A DNA stretch of 64,000 bases from Paracoccus aminovorans (GCF_001546115.1 NZ_KQ955210.1:122263-186262), one strand, 5' to 3'. Positions 53,701-62,840 are shown, counted from the stretch's first letter. Numbers and translations: made by a program. Notes: generated from the sequence alone by a model not told the origin.

Positions 53701-54766
53701 GGATGCCGAGGCACGCGGAGTGGAAGCGATCCGCCAGGACCGCGCGACCTATGATCTGCCGCCCGGCGATCCGCGTGCGGCCTCGCTGACGCGCCCGGTC
53801 GTGTTCGGAGCGCCCGACGCGATAGTGATGGACCTGCCGCAACTGACCGAGGATCAGCCGGCGCATCGTCCCTTCGTCGCAGCCCATGCCGTTCCATGGC
53901 CCGGCGAGATGGCGGTGTTCCGCAGCGGCTCGTCCGATGGCTTCGAGCTGCTGACCACCTTCGGCGGTCGGGCGCGGATCGGCGTCCTGGTTTCGGATTT
54001 CTGGTCGGGGCCGACCTCACGCTTCGATCTCGGCAACGTGCTGGTGGTCGATCTGCTTTCGGGCACGCTGGAGAGCGTCACGGATCTGGCGCTGTTCAGC
54101 GGCGCCAATGCACTCGCCATCGAGAGCGCACCAGGCATCTGGGAAATCGTGCAGGCGGGTGCGGCCGAGTTGCTGGCGCCCGGTCGGTATCGTCTGACCC
54201 GGCTCTTGCGCGGGCAGCGCGGAACCGAGGGTGCGATGGGCAATCCGGCGCCCGCTGGTGCGCGGGTGGTCGTGCTGGACGAGAGCCTTGCCTCGCTGCC
54301 GGTCGCCGAGGCCGATCTCGGGCTTCCCTGGAACTGGCGCATCGGCCCGGCAAGCCGTCCGGTCAGCGACGAGACCTATGTTGCCACGAGCTTCACGCCC
54401 GAGGGCGTGGGGCGCCGGCCGTTCTCGGTCGCCCATGTCGAGCAGCCATGGCGAAAGCCACGCACACCGGGTGATCTCACGATCCGCTGGACCCGCCGTT
54501 CGCGATCCCTCTCGGCGGACAACTGGGGCACCGGCGAGGTGCCGCTCTCCGAGGAGGTCGAAGCCTATGAGGTCGAGATCCTCGACGGCCCGGCCGTCAA
54601 GCGAACCTTGGCCGCCGCCAGCACCAGCGTAGTCTACGCCGCCACCCAGCAGTCCGCCGACTGGGGCGCACCGCTCGGACCCGGCCAGACGCTGGCAATC
54701 CGCATCTTCCAGCTCTCCGCCCTGATCGGGCGGGGCGCAGCGAAAACCGTGACCCTCAGCTTCTGA
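50768..54766 (+). CDS. Host-specificity tail protein (GTA megatron-like)
   Basis: The 1332-residue protein has a Gly/Ala-rich N-terminal segment (AVGSAIGGAFGGAILGFSGA), a hub-like region (IIPRLYGRMRIGGNIIWATD), a GTA TIM-barrel-like domain near residues 420-770 (VDAFLIGTEMRGLSTIRSSG; DFIGIDNYMPLSDWRDG; PVWFTELGCPAIDRG), and phage-tail-3 type domains after that (YRLTRLLRGQRGTEGAMG). It is the central fibre/receptor recognition protein. The length is usual for this family. Confidence 0.94.
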   Translation: MATLVLGAVGSAIGGAFGGAILGFSGAAIGGFIGSTIGSVVDSWIVSSLAPAQKIEGQRLDSLRITSATEGAIIPRLYGRMRIGGNIIWATDFREETKTTTQGGGKGGGGGRVQTTEYLYYASFAVALCEGPITGIGRIWADGKPLDMTGITWRWYPGDEAQAADPFIAAKMGVTNTPAYRGTAYVVFEELALSNYGNRLPQLSFEVFRPLADPDTAEGLVKAVTMIPASGEFTYATEAVRKTVGATTTIFGQTTGGTTSAENLNALPDEADIVVALDRLQAMAPAVESVSLVVAWFGNDLRAGNCSIKPGVEVATKVTSPKVWTVNGVARAAAHLVSRDAEDRPVYGGTPADFAVVQAIREMKARGLRVTFYPFLLMDVPPGNTLPNPYSANAATPGQPSFPWRGRITCSPASGYAGTADKTAAAATQVSSFFGTATLAQFAVSGDNVNWTGPAGDWGLRRMILHYAHLCTVAGGVDAFLIGTEMRGLSTIRSSGSAYPAVTAFKALAADVKSVLGAGTKVGYASDWSEYFGHQPGDGTGDVFFHLDPLWSDANIDFIGIDNYMPLSDWRDGFDHADALEGWPGIHDRAYLQANIAGGEGFDWFYASAADRSAQLRTPITDGAAGKSWVFRYKDLRAWWSNPHFNRPGGIESGTPTAWVPQSKPVWFTELGCPAIDRGTNQPNVFFDPKSSESFTPYFSRGWRDDAIQRAYLEASYLWWGTSANNPVSAIYGDRMVHVPECAAWTWDARPYPFFPELTGIWTDGPNWRLGHWLTGRLGAVSLAALVRHLCMRAGLAESLIDVSGLWGAVEGYVIGALESPRASISTLARHFGFDAIETEGVIRFVMRGRASSLTLSVDDLASSREGEVLELTRGQETELPQALKWQLARADEDYDAALVEARRITVDTARITSESFPMAVPPEEAERRCRRALLEAWTGRESAIFRLPPSRLALDPADVIRLAHDGREIEFRLVSVADAEARGVEAIRQDRATYDLPPGDPRAASLTRPVVFGAPDAIVMDLPQLTEDQPAHRPFVAAHAVPWPGEMAVFRSGSSDGFELLTTFGGRARIGVLVSDFWSGPTSRFDLGNVLVVDLLSGTLESVTDLALFSGANALAIESAPGIWEIVQAGAAELLAPGRYRLTRLLRGQRGTEGAMGNPAPAGARVVVLDESLASLPVAEADLGLPWNWRIGPASRPVSDETYVATSFTPEGVGRRPFSVAHVEQPWRKPRTPGDLTIRWTRRSRSLSADNWGTGEVPLSEEVEAYEVEILDGPAVKRTLAAASTSVVYAATQQSADWGAPLGPGQTLAIRIFQLSALIGRGAAKTVTLSF

Positions 54767-54777
54767 AGGCTTTCCCC

Positions 54778-55854
54778 ATGTCCGACACGACGACCCATCT
54801 CCTGCTGCCCTACATCCTGACGGCGCAGGCCCAGAAGCATGTCACCCACAATGAGGCCCTGCGGCTGCTCGACGGGCTCGTCCAGCTCTCCGTTCTCGAC
54901 CGGAACCTGAACAGCCCGCCAGGCAGCCCCGCCGATGGCGACCGCTACATCGTCGGCTCCGGCGCCACCGGCGACTGGGCGGGCTGGGATCTGAGCGTGG
55001 CGCTCTGGACGGACGGCGCCTGGCTGCGCCTGCCGCCCCGGACCGGCTGGCGGGTGTGGGTCGAGGACGAGGACCTGTTGCTGGTCTACAACGGGTCTGG
55101 CTGGGCCGGGACAACCCCGGCATCGCTGCAGAACCTCGCGCTCCTTGGGCTGGGGACGACGGCGGATGTGTCGAACCCATTCTCGGCCAAGCTGAATGCG
55201 GCGCTCTGGACGGCGAAGACCGTGGCCGAGGGTGGGACCGGCGATCTCTTCTACACGATGAACAAGGAGGCTGCGGGCGACGATCTCGGGCTGACGCTGC
55301 AGACCGGCTTCGTGACCAAGGCGCTGGTCGGCCTCTTCGGTTCAGACAAGTTCCGCCTCGCGGTTTCGGCTGATGGCAGCAGCTTCTTCGACGGGCTGAT
55401 CGTCGACAACGCCACCGGCATCGTCGATCAGCCCCGGCTGCCGCGCTTCAAGGGCTATACCAACTACGACAACTATGTCGCCGTCGACAGTTGGACGAAG
55501 ATCGGCATCAATAACACCGACTATAACGATCAGGATGCCTTCGATGCCGGCAACAACCGCTTCGTCGCCCCGGTCGATGGCACCTACCTCTTCGGCGCCA
55601 CGCTGCTCTACAAGGTCAATTCCAGCACCAATGCCCGGATGCGCGGGCGACTGGTGCTGAACGGATCGACCGAAATCCGGGGATCGCGGGGCGAGATTTC
55701 CGGGGCCCATGCCTCCGAGGCGACGGCGCTCTGGCTGCAGACCATGGTGCTGCTCGCACAGGGCGACACCGTCGAGCTGCAGGGCACCTTCCGCGCGGCG
55801 GATGGGTATTTCGCCGCCGATCACTCCTCGTTCTGGGGCGCAAAGATCGGCTGA
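54778..55854 (+). CDS. DUF2793 tail fibre with C1q/TNF-like tip
   Basis: The 358-residue protein starts with the DUF2793 domain (LLLPYILTAQAQKHVTHNEA; PADGDRYIVGSGATGDWAGW), followed by a linker and a C-terminal beta-rich domain resembling C1q/TNF jelly rolls (NRFVAPVDGTYLFGATLLYK; GDTVELQGTFRAADGYFAAD). The tip probably binds the host surface as a trimer. It is the last gene of the late operon. Confidence 0.87.
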   Translation: MSDTTTHLLLPYILTAQAQKHVTHNEALRLLDGLVQLSVLDRNLNSPPGSPADGDRYIVGSGATGDWAGWDLSVALWTDGAWLRLPPRTGWRVWVEDEDLLLVYNGSGWAGTTPASLQNLALLGLGTTADVSNPFSAKLNAALWTAKTVAEGGTGDLFYTMNKEAAGDDLGLTLQTGFVTKALVGLFGSDKFRLAVSADGSSFFDGLIVDNATGIVDQPRLPRFKGYTNYDNYVAVDSWTKIGINNTDYNDQDAFDAGNNRFVAPVDGTYLFGATLLYKVNSSTNARMRGRLVLNGSTEIRGSRGEISGAHASEATALWLQTMVLLAQGDTVELQGTFRAADGYFAADHSSFWGAKIG

Positions 55855-56353
55855 GGGAGGCATGCTATTACACTTCAATGACCCAAGGATGACTTCGTCC
55901 GCATGCCAGAGCACGGGATCGTCCGAATGTCGGTATGTCTCCGTCCAGTTCCATTATGTGGACACACATGCCGAGGGGATCAGCGAGAAAACCGAGCAAA
56001 GGGCGTTGTTGCAGTCGAATCAAAGAACTGGGCCTCGTGGTCATTCCAGACCACCGTGTGTTGCGATTGCTGACAGCCGCAACTCGTTTGCGCTGACTCC
56101 ACATACAGCGCGCGGGCGCGCCGCTCCTTCAACCGGCACCCAGTATCCGGCTAGTGGCGGCGCGCCCGTCAAACATCGCAGATAGCCACCTATGGGATAC
56201 CTGCGTGGTCGGCGATATGTCCGCCGACCGTGGTGGGCTCCGAGCGGGTTCGCCGCCATCCCCACCGCCGCACTTGATCCGGCCCACCGTCCGGCGTCTC
56301 CTGCGGTCCCCGCGCTTATCGGGTCCGGGTCCCCATCATCTGCTGCCAGCCCG
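55855..56353. other. Intergenic region at the right end of the prophage late operon
   Basis: About 500 bp without a convincing gene; short frames on both strands show no family features. A stem GGTCGGCG / CGCCGACC (56207-56229) without a T-run could be a weak terminator. Codon-like order is lost here, which would fit a junction between the prophage and the next module. Confidence 0.5.
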
Positions 56354-57271
56354 TCAATCGGGGCTATTGGTTTCCACCGGTGTGATCTCAGTAATTGTCT
56401 TAAACTCGCCGAAGAATTCTGGATGGTTCTGCGCGAGATACCGCACCACACGAGCGTTCCCGAGGAGCCTGCCGACATATCCTTTGATCACGGTCAAATG
56501 CAGGTGATCCTGACCGTATGTGTCCTGGATCGAAGCGATGCCCTCCTGCAGCCGGGCCAGTTCCTGTTCCATCCGCGCCATGGCTTCTGGTGTGATGCCC
56601 TTGACCTTCTTCGGCTTCGACGACTCGAGCAATTGCGATTGCGGTGTTCCCGCCAGGATCGCATTTACATAGGCTACGGAATAGTTGTTCGCGTTCACGA
56701 GCAGTTCTGCGGTCTCAATCTGGCGCATGGTCTTCATCTTGCGCAGCGCCTCGAAGACGGCAGCCGTGCAGGGTTTATCCTTCAGGATCGCCACCGCCTC
56801 CTCGCAGACCCCGTCCAGAAGATGAACTTTTCGCCGAATGCTACTGAGATTGAGAGCGAGCGCGGCCGCGATCTTCTCTTCCGGGACGCCGCGCTCGATT
56901 GCCTTGCGGATCATCTTGTGTTCCTGGACCGGGGCGAGGCGGCTGACTTGCCTGTTGTAGGTGAACGCCTCATCGTCGGTGGAAACCAGACATTCCACCT
57001 CCTGAACGCCTTGGTCCTTCAATACCTCGATCCGCATATGCCCGTCGAGCAGCAGCCATGTGGCGGATCGATCCGGGTTTCGCGCCACGACCGGTGGCTC
57101 GACGAGACCTATCTCGACAATGGAAGCAAGGATCTGTCGATACTTCCGACTTGATTTGGCGGATTTGCCCAGCGTGCGCAGAGGGAGGATCGCCTCGATG
57201 GCAATGGTGACGCAGTCGTCCTCGAAGCCGCGATCAACGTCATGCGGGTGCTGGCTCGAATCGCGGATCAA
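56354..57271 (-). CDS. ParB-like protein with RepB C-terminal domain
   Basis: The 305-residue protein has a ParB N-terminal domain (YRQILASIVEIGLVEPPVVA; WLLLDGHMRIEVLKDQG), a helix-turn-helix region (KAIERGVPEEKIAAALALNL) and a RepB-like C-terminal part (EALRKMKTMRQIETAELLV). Its start is TTG at 57271, overlapping the preceding stop as TTGA; no ATG fits in frame near there. Together with the gene upstream it belongs to a recombinase-linked trio seen in alphaproteobacterial islands. Confidence 0.86.
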   Translation of the reverse strand: MIRDSSQHPHDVDRGFEDDCVTIAIEAILPLRTLGKSAKSSRKYRQILASIVEIGLVEPPVVARNPDRSATWLLLDGHMRIEVLKDQGVQEVECLVSTDDEAFTYNRQVSRLAPVQEHKMIRKAIERGVPEEKIAAALALNLSSIRRKVHLLDGVCEEAVAILKDKPCTAAVFEALRKMKTMRQIETAELLVNANNYSVAYVNAILAGTPQSQLLESSKPKKVKGITPEAMARMEQELARLQEGIASIQDTYGQDHLHLTVIKGYVGRLLGNARVVRYLAQNHPEFFGEFKTITEITPVETNSPD

Positions 57272-58179
57272 GTCGGCCTCCCATCCGTGACAGCCTTGGC
57301 GAGGTCGCCCGGCATCGTCTCGAGTCCTTCGGCTCGCAGAAGCGTCATGAAATGCTCGTCCGTGCGGAGTTTCCGAAACGCCTCGCGCACGAACATCAGT
57401 CGGCCCTGCGTCAGTTCGGCCTTCTTGATCAGCAGCTTCTGACGGGTCGCTTCCTGCTGATAGGCCCGCACCAGCCCTTCGCTGGTCAGCGCCCGCTTCG
57501 CCCCATCGCGGCGGCCAAAGGGATTGTGGCGTAGCTGCGGCCCGCGCTGTTCACGCTGCTGGATCAGCCGACGGACGAGTGTCAGCTTCCGGCCCCGCAG
57601 CTTGTTCTGCGTGTAGGCGTCCATCAGCGCCTTCTGCGCGCCCTTCGCGTCCGTCTTGGATATCTGGATAGCGAGGTTCAGCGGAAGAACCCCGGTCTCC
57701 ACGGCCGAGACCAGGCGTTCTTAGCCCTTCTCCAACAGGCCGGCGATCATGTTTACGTATTCCGTGGACACGCCAATCTTCTCGCCGATCTGGCGGTCGT
57801 TGTAGCCGCGCTGGCGGAGCGCGCCGATCTCGCGCATCAGATCGATGGGGTTGTGCTGCCGCCGCGCGCAGTTCTCGACGAGGCTCATCACAAGGCAATC
57901 GCTTTCGTCGGCCTCGATCACAATGGCCGGGATGCGGTCCTGCTTCAGTTCGATGAAGGCCTCGAGGCGGCCCTGTCCACAGACGAGGTCATATTCCTGC
58001 GGATCGGTCCCGGCGCGCGGCGCCACGGTGATCGGGCGCTTCAGGCCGATGCGCGCGATGTTCTCCACCATCGCCTCGAAGGTGCGACCGTTGCGGATGC
58101 GGGGATTAAGAACCCGGATCCGTTCGGTTGGGATCAGGGTCACCTGCTTCTGGCTGATCGGCTCCATGTCGTCGGGCAT
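57268..58179 (-). pseudogene. ParB/RepB-like gene with in-frame TAA
   Basis: Read as one frame, this is a 300-residue ParB-like protein: N-terminal domain (LIPTERIRVLNPRIRNGRTF; LVCGQGRLEAFIELKQDRIP), helix-turn-helix (GALRQRGYNDRQIGEKIGVS) and a helical C-terminal half (LRGRKLTLVRRLIQQREQRG). After GLLEKG the codon is TAA (57723-57721), and the frame resumes ERLVSAVETG without a shift. A change of GAA to TAA would explain this. The second half could be restarted at GTG 57702. The ATG at 58179 shares a base with the recombinase stop. Confidence 0.82.
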
Positions 58180-59753
58180 CACGCCACCTCCGCGATCCTG
58201 GCCCGCGAGGCGAGCGCGTAGAAGAAATCGAGCGTGTCGAACCGGTACGCATCGAGCGCGAGCCCGTTCTGCTCGGCGAATTTCAGTTTCCCGAAGGTGA
58301 TGTCGATGCTGGGCAGCACGTAGTAGTCGCGCGGCGCCGCGTTCGCCTCGTCCATGCGCACGGCGATCGTGATGTCGGGAACCAGGCCGGTGTCGAGACG
58401 GATGCGCCAGCGCAGTGATCCGGTCGCTGTGGCTGTGCAGCGAGCCAGCACGATGGACACCGTGAACTCGCCGTTGACGCGCACCAGGTCGGTGTCGGGG
58501 TCCTGCACGGCTGACCCGCCGCGCCGGGCGACGCCAGCGATGATTTCGGCCACCACTTGTGGATGGGCCTGCCGCAGCGCCCGGTTGACCTCGATGTAGC
58601 TGTAGTCCCGGTCGGGCTCATAGCCGATCAGTCGGTACGCGCGCAGCAGGCTGCCGAAGCGGCCGCGATAGGCGCTGGAGGACGGCACGTCGTCCTCCTC
58701 GTCAATGATCAGCCCCGAAAGCATCCCTTGGCGCTTCAGAATCGCGCGCAGGGCATCCAGCAGCTCCTCGTCCGAGAAATGGCGGCTGCGCGCATCGACG
58801 ATTTCCCGAGCGCGCAGGAACAGAGCCTCATCGACGATGGCCGGATAAGCGCCCTCGGCGCGGATCCACATCTCGCGCGGGTTCACCACCCGGCGCTGTT
58901 TCAGCTTGAAGGAGATCTTGTTGAAGACGTTGTTGCCGATGTATTTCTCGTTGGTCAGCACCTGATGGACCGTCGCCCGCGTCCATGGCCGGTCGAGATC
59001 GGTGCGCAGTCCATCGGCGTTCAGGGCATCCACTATCTCGCGCTCGGATCGGCCGTCCTCGACGAACATGCGATACATGCGCCGGACGACATCCTGTTCG
59101 TGCTCGGGACCGAGGACGAGAATGACCCTGTCGGTCTGAAGGCTTTTCTGCTCGCCGCGCGACAGTTCACCCTTGGGATTGCCGTGCTCGTCGATCAGCA
59201 CCCGGCGCAATCCGTATCCGGGCGCGCCGCCCTGGCGAAAACCGAGTTCGACGAGGCGGCACTGGCCCGCGAAAACCTTGACCGAGAGTTCGCGGCTGTA
59301 TTCGCCAGCCATGACCCGCTTCACGGTTTTCAGCAGGTTCGAGCCGATGCTGCCGTCATTCTCGAACTGCTCGCCGCAGTAGTGGACGCGGATCCCGGCG
59401 CGCGAGCAGACATGCTCATGGTAGGCGCCTTCGTCGGCATCCTGAAACCGGCCCCAGCGGCTGACGTCATAGACGAGGATCGCCTTGAAGTCGGCTTGCC
59501 CGGATTCGACCTCTCCCATCAAGCTCTGTAGTGCCTCGCGGCCGTCGAGGCGTAGCCCGCTCCGACCGGAATCCTCGAAGATGCGCAGGATTTCAAGACC
59601 GCGATCCGATGCATATTTGCGGATGACGTCGAGCTGGTTCTCGGTCGAGTATTTCTGGTGATCCGTCGACATTCGGACATAAGCGACCGCGGGCACATCC
59701 ACCTCGGGCGCCCCGTCGCTCCTGTCCGAATTGGTCGTCCATCGACCGCCCAA
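58179..59753 (-). CDS. Large serine recombinase (second)
   Basis: The 524-residue protein has a resolvase domain (AVAYVRMSTDHQKYSTENQL, catalytic Ser in RMST), FKAILVYDVSRWGRFQDADE, YCGEQFENDGS and the E-helix VKRVMAGEYSRELSVKVF, then a recombinase domain (EREIVDALNADGLRTDLDRP; VHQVLTNEKYIGNNVFNKIS). A long C-terminal part lacks a clear Cys-zinc ribbon. It is distinct from the recombinase at 15.4 kb. The start is uncertain: TTG at 59753 gives the longest frame, and GTG codons just before the VPAVAYVR start are alternatives. Confidence 0.92.
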   Translation of the reverse strand: MGGRWTTNSDRSDGAPEVDVPAVAYVRMSTDHQKYSTENQLDVIRKYASDRGLEILRIFEDSGRSGLRLDGREALQSLMGEVESGQADFKAILVYDVSRWGRFQDADEGAYHEHVCSRAGIRVHYCGEQFENDGSIGSNLLKTVKRVMAGEYSRELSVKVFAGQCRLVELGFRQGGAPGYGLRRVLIDEHGNPKGELSRGEQKSLQTDRVILVLGPEHEQDVVRRMYRMFVEDGRSEREIVDALNADGLRTDLDRPWTRATVHQVLTNEKYIGNNVFNKISFKLKQRRVVNPREMWIRAEGAYPAIVDEALFLRAREIVDARSRHFSDEELLDALRAILKRQGMLSGLIIDEEDDVPSSSAYRGRFGSLLRAYRLIGYEPDRDYSYIEVNRALRQAHPQVVAEIIAGVARRGGSAVQDPDTDLVRVNGEFTVSIVLARCTATATGSLRWRIRLDTGLVPDITIAVRMDEANAAPRDYYVLPSIDITFGKLKFAEQNGLALDAYRFDTLDFFYALASRARIAEVA

Positions 59754-59846
59754 GCGCGCATCTCCTCGTCATTCCAAGCAAATTCCTCCAGTCCGCGCAA
59801 AGCTGCGGCTGAATCCCCGTGTCCATGTAACGCGAGGGAGGCCGGA

Positions 59847-60281
59847 ATGTCGTTTCCGAAAAAGGGCAAGTTCTTTCCAAACGAAAAAAGGCATACTGGG
59901 AACGGTCAGCACGAGCCGGACAACTGGTTCGCGGCTGAGATCGCATCGACCTTGAAGCGATCACTCGGAGACAGTCGGGCGGGGGCAAAGATCGTCGCCT
60001 CCTGGACCGGCGCCAATGAGAAGACGGTGAAGAACTGGTTCGCTGGCAGATACGGCCCGAGCGGAGAGCATTTGGTCGCTCCGGCGCGACACTCCGACGA
60101 GGTGCTGGGGATGTTCCTCGCAATGGCGGGGCGGGAGGAACTGATGATGGCCGTGAAACTCGCGGCAGCGGAACAGGCGATCGAGGAGCTACTGGCGACG
60201 GTCCGTCGGCTGACAGTCAACGATGAACCCGACGACACCGAAGGATCGCCTGACGAGGCTGATTTTACCGTCCGCCGATAA
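59847..60281 (+). CDS. Small DNA-binding-like protein divergent from the recombinase
   Basis: The 144-residue protein (MSFPKKGKFFPNEKRHTGNG...) has a helix-turn-helix-like core (GAKIVASWTGANEKTVKNWF; GPSGEHLVAPARHSDEVLGM) and a helical C-terminus. Similar proteins lie divergent from island recombinases in Rhizobiales and Rhodobacterales as I recall them, suggesting a regulator of the recombinase. GAGGGAGGCCGGA precedes the ATG. Confidence 0.78.
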   Translation: MSFPKKGKFFPNEKRHTGNGQHEPDNWFAAEIASTLKRSLGDSRAGAKIVASWTGANEKTVKNWFAGRYGPSGEHLVAPARHSDEVLGMFLAMAGREELMMAVKLAAAEQAIEELLATVRRLTVNDEPDDTEGSPDEADFTVRR

Positions 60282-60514
60282 TGCGCAGGATTTCGCGGCG
60301 CTCCCGTGCTATCTGATATGGCACGAGACAGAGAGTTGTGTGCCTGATCAGCCCCTCCGCGGGTTTGACCCAAACAGCACCAGCGGCCATCGCGCACAGC
60401 GAAAACCGCCGTTTTTCCCCCTGCCATGTTGTTCAGCGCTCAAGCTTTCAGGCCTGCTGAAAAACAACTTCGCTTTGTGCATGGCGAACCGGGGGAACGA
60501 CGGCCCGAGCGCAC

Positions 60515-60539
60515 GGCGGATATCGTGACAATATCCGCC
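60515..60539. terminator. Stem-loop after dmfA2
   Basis: GGCGGATAT, loop CGTGACA and ATATCCGCC form a perfect 9-bp stem 13 bp past the dmfA2 stop. No T-run follows on the minus strand, so it may stabilise the 3' end or be a weak terminator. The wider gap 60282-60551 shows no gene. Confidence 0.5.
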
Positions 60540-60551
60540 GCTCGGCTCTGG

Positions 60552-62840
60552 TCAGACCCGCGGCGCCGGCTCATCCTTGATGAACTGATTCAGCACGTTC
60601 TTGGTCATCTTCGAGACATTGTTATCGTAATCATTCCAGGACAGGCTGCCCAGCCAGGAAATGGACGATGTCGCGAACATGCCGCCACCATTTGCGGTCG
60701 AGAAGTAGGTGATGTCGGCGCGGACGAAAGGATGTTCGCCACCATTCATCCCCGGATGCGGAAATGCCTTGTCATCGGGGATGACCGTATAGACGACGCT
60801 ATGCTCGACCGAGCTTGCAAGCAGTAAGGTATTCGGCGGCGTGCCCAGAGCAAGATCGTAGCGATCCAACTCATATCCACCGGCACCACCTCCGACGAGG
60901 CCGCCATCGCCGATCCGCTCTTCAGGATCGATCCCCTCCATGATCCAGGCGACGCGCTCGTCCTGGCTGTCGGGCATCTGAACGAAATAACCCGAATGAT
61001 CGAAACCGAAACTGCTCATTCCGGTGCCCCAGATCTTCTGGGTCGCGCGGGCGCGTCCACGGAAACGACCGCCGCGCCGTCCATTGGTGCTGTAGTGATA
61101 TTCGCCGGGCGGCGCTTCCCAAGCGGTCACGCCCAGTTCCTTGCGGACCTCCATGACCCAGGGCTTTTCCGGATGAACTTCCACAATCCAGTACATCCCG
61201 TTCGCGGCCAGATACATGCCGCGCCCGCCGTCGGCCAGATAATCCTCCCACGCATCGGCATTGGCCCAAGTCTGATATTCGGGATGCGAGCCGGTCAGCA
61301 CAACCTTATAGCGGCGCAGCAATTCCGCGCCCTGATCGTTCAGATCATGTTCCGTGGCGACGTCGTACTCGAAACCGTTATGGTTCAGCCAGTCGATCAA
61401 GTGTAGATCGGCGGGAAGCTCCCAGATCGAGCCGAAACCCTGACGATGTTTCGGGCGAAGGTTCATGATCGGGCGCCGCCATGAGGTGTATTGCACGCCG
61501 CGACCGTCGATATGACCATCATAGGTTGACAGCCCGTAATAGCTCAGGTTCTTGTGCAACTCGACGTCGTTTTCGTTCAGAACCGGCGTATGGCCGGCGA
61601 CGGCCTGTCCGATATCCGCCTTGTGCATGATCTGCTCATTGGCATAGGCGAGATAGCTCAGCGTGCTGGCAATGACGAGGATCGGCGCCGTGGCGGTTCC
61701 GCGCGGCGGAAGAACGAAGAACGGAATGTAATCCTCGGTGTCCTCGTAACGGATCTTCACCGCGTAGAAATCGCTTTTCAGGCCCTCTGGAACGGTGAAC
61801 TCGAAATCCTTTTCCCAGCGGCAGTCGTCCAGGCAGTCCTCGTGAAACCAGAGCGCGCCATACTGCTCGGGGCAGTGGATGAAGTTCTCCTCATGCCCGT
61901 CCCAGTTCCACCCGGTCGAGCCGCGATCGGGCTGATTCATGCAGCGGCCGTGATGCCCATTCCCCGAGGCATCGACGACGTGATCGGTGGGAATCCCGTT
62001 CAGCCCGATCCCAGCAGAAAAATCCCAATGGGCAAGGCGGGAAATAGGCCTCACGATCTCGCCCCTGGACAGCTTTTCCGCATCGTCTTGGCCCAGCGCG
62101 CAGCCATAGATCTTGGGGGCATCGACCTTGCCGTTGTAATGGGCGATGCACCAGGTCCGGCCGTCCTGCGCGGCTGCCTCGCCGAGCCCGGCAATCAGCA
62201 GCGAGGTTTCGGAATCGGCAGCCTTTACAGTGGCATCGGCAGAGACGGCACAATCCGAATCGAGCGGGACGACAAGCCCGAAGCGGCTGTTTGTCCGGTT
62301 CACGACGGATTTCTGATACAGCCGAAGCTGTTTCTTTTCGGGATCATAAACACCGGTGATCGAATACCAGATCTGCTGAAACAGCGGGCGATCACTGACG
62401 ACACTGGAGGTCGCACCGCTGCCGTCGCCAATCGTAAACACGACGCGGCCGTCCTCGATCGCGAGGTTCCACCCCGACTGGCGCTCGTCGTTCCATCGCG
62501 ACGCAATCCCCTGACGGCCACGGCTCGGCGTTGTGGACCAGAGGAACAGATGAACGGAAAACGCACCATCGGGCTGCAACCCGGCGTCGGGATCCGCGAC
62601 CTCGACATAGCTTCCGAACTGGGTGCGCTGAAAGCGGGCGGGATACTGCCCTTCCAGATCGGATTTGATCGCTTCCTCCTTGTAACCCGGACCCGCCGGA
62701 TTGCTGTCGCCATGGATCAGCCGGACCAGCTCGGCATCGAATGTCCCCCTGGTTTCGTTGGCGCTGACGTAAAAGCGGATCGTTTCTCCAGTGGCGACGC
62801 TGGGGCGGTCACAATATCCGCGAATGGCAATGTCTTTCAT
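60552..62840 (-). CDS. dmfA2: N,N-dimethylformamidase, large (beta) subunit
   Basis: The 762-residue protein has the length I recall for the DMFase large subunit, which with the small subunit hydrolyses dimethylformamide to dimethylamine and formate. It starts MKDIAIRGYCDRPSVATGET, has a laminin-G-like sugar-binding-fold region (SVHLFLWSTTPSRGRQGIAS; LFQQIWYSITGVYDPEKKQL) and a C-terminal amidotransferase-like half (GFEYDVATEHDLNDQG; RYKVVLTGSHPEYQTWANAD). Conserved Tyr and Glu residues there are reported to bind iron. It follows dmfA1 by 35 nt in an operon. Confidence 0.93.
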   Translation of the reverse strand: MKDIAIRGYCDRPSVATGETIRFYVSANETRGTFDAELVRLIHGDSNPAGPGYKEEAIKSDLEGQYPARFQRTQFGSYVEVADPDAGLQPDGAFSVHLFLWSTTPSRGRQGIASRWNDERQSGWNLAIEDGRVVFTIGDGSGATSSVVSDRPLFQQIWYSITGVYDPEKKQLRLYQKSVVNRTNSRFGLVVPLDSDCAVSADATVKAADSETSLLIAGLGEAAAQDGRTWCIAHYNGKVDAPKIYGCALGQDDAEKLSRGEIVRPISRLAHWDFSAGIGLNGIPTDHVVDASGNGHHGRCMNQPDRGSTGWNWDGHEENFIHCPEQYGALWFHEDCLDDCRWEKDFEFTVPEGLKSDFYAVKIRYEDTEDYIPFFVLPPRGTATAPILVIASTLSYLAYANEQIMHKADIGQAVAGHTPVLNENDVELHKNLSYYGLSTYDGHIDGRGVQYTSWRRPIMNLRPKHRQGFGSIWELPADLHLIDWLNHNGFEYDVATEHDLNDQGAELLRRYKVVLTGSHPEYQTWANADAWEDYLADGGRGMYLAANGMYWIVEVHPEKPWVMEVRKELGVTAWEAPPGEYHYSTNGRRGGRFRGRARATQKIWGTGMSSFGFDHSGYFVQMPDSQDERVAWIMEGIDPEERIGDGGLVGGGAGGYELDRYDLALGTPPNTLLLASSVEHSVVYTVIPDDKAFPHPGMNGGEHPFVRADITYFSTANGGGMFATSSISWLGSLSWNDYDNNVSKMTKNVLNQFIKDEPAPRV

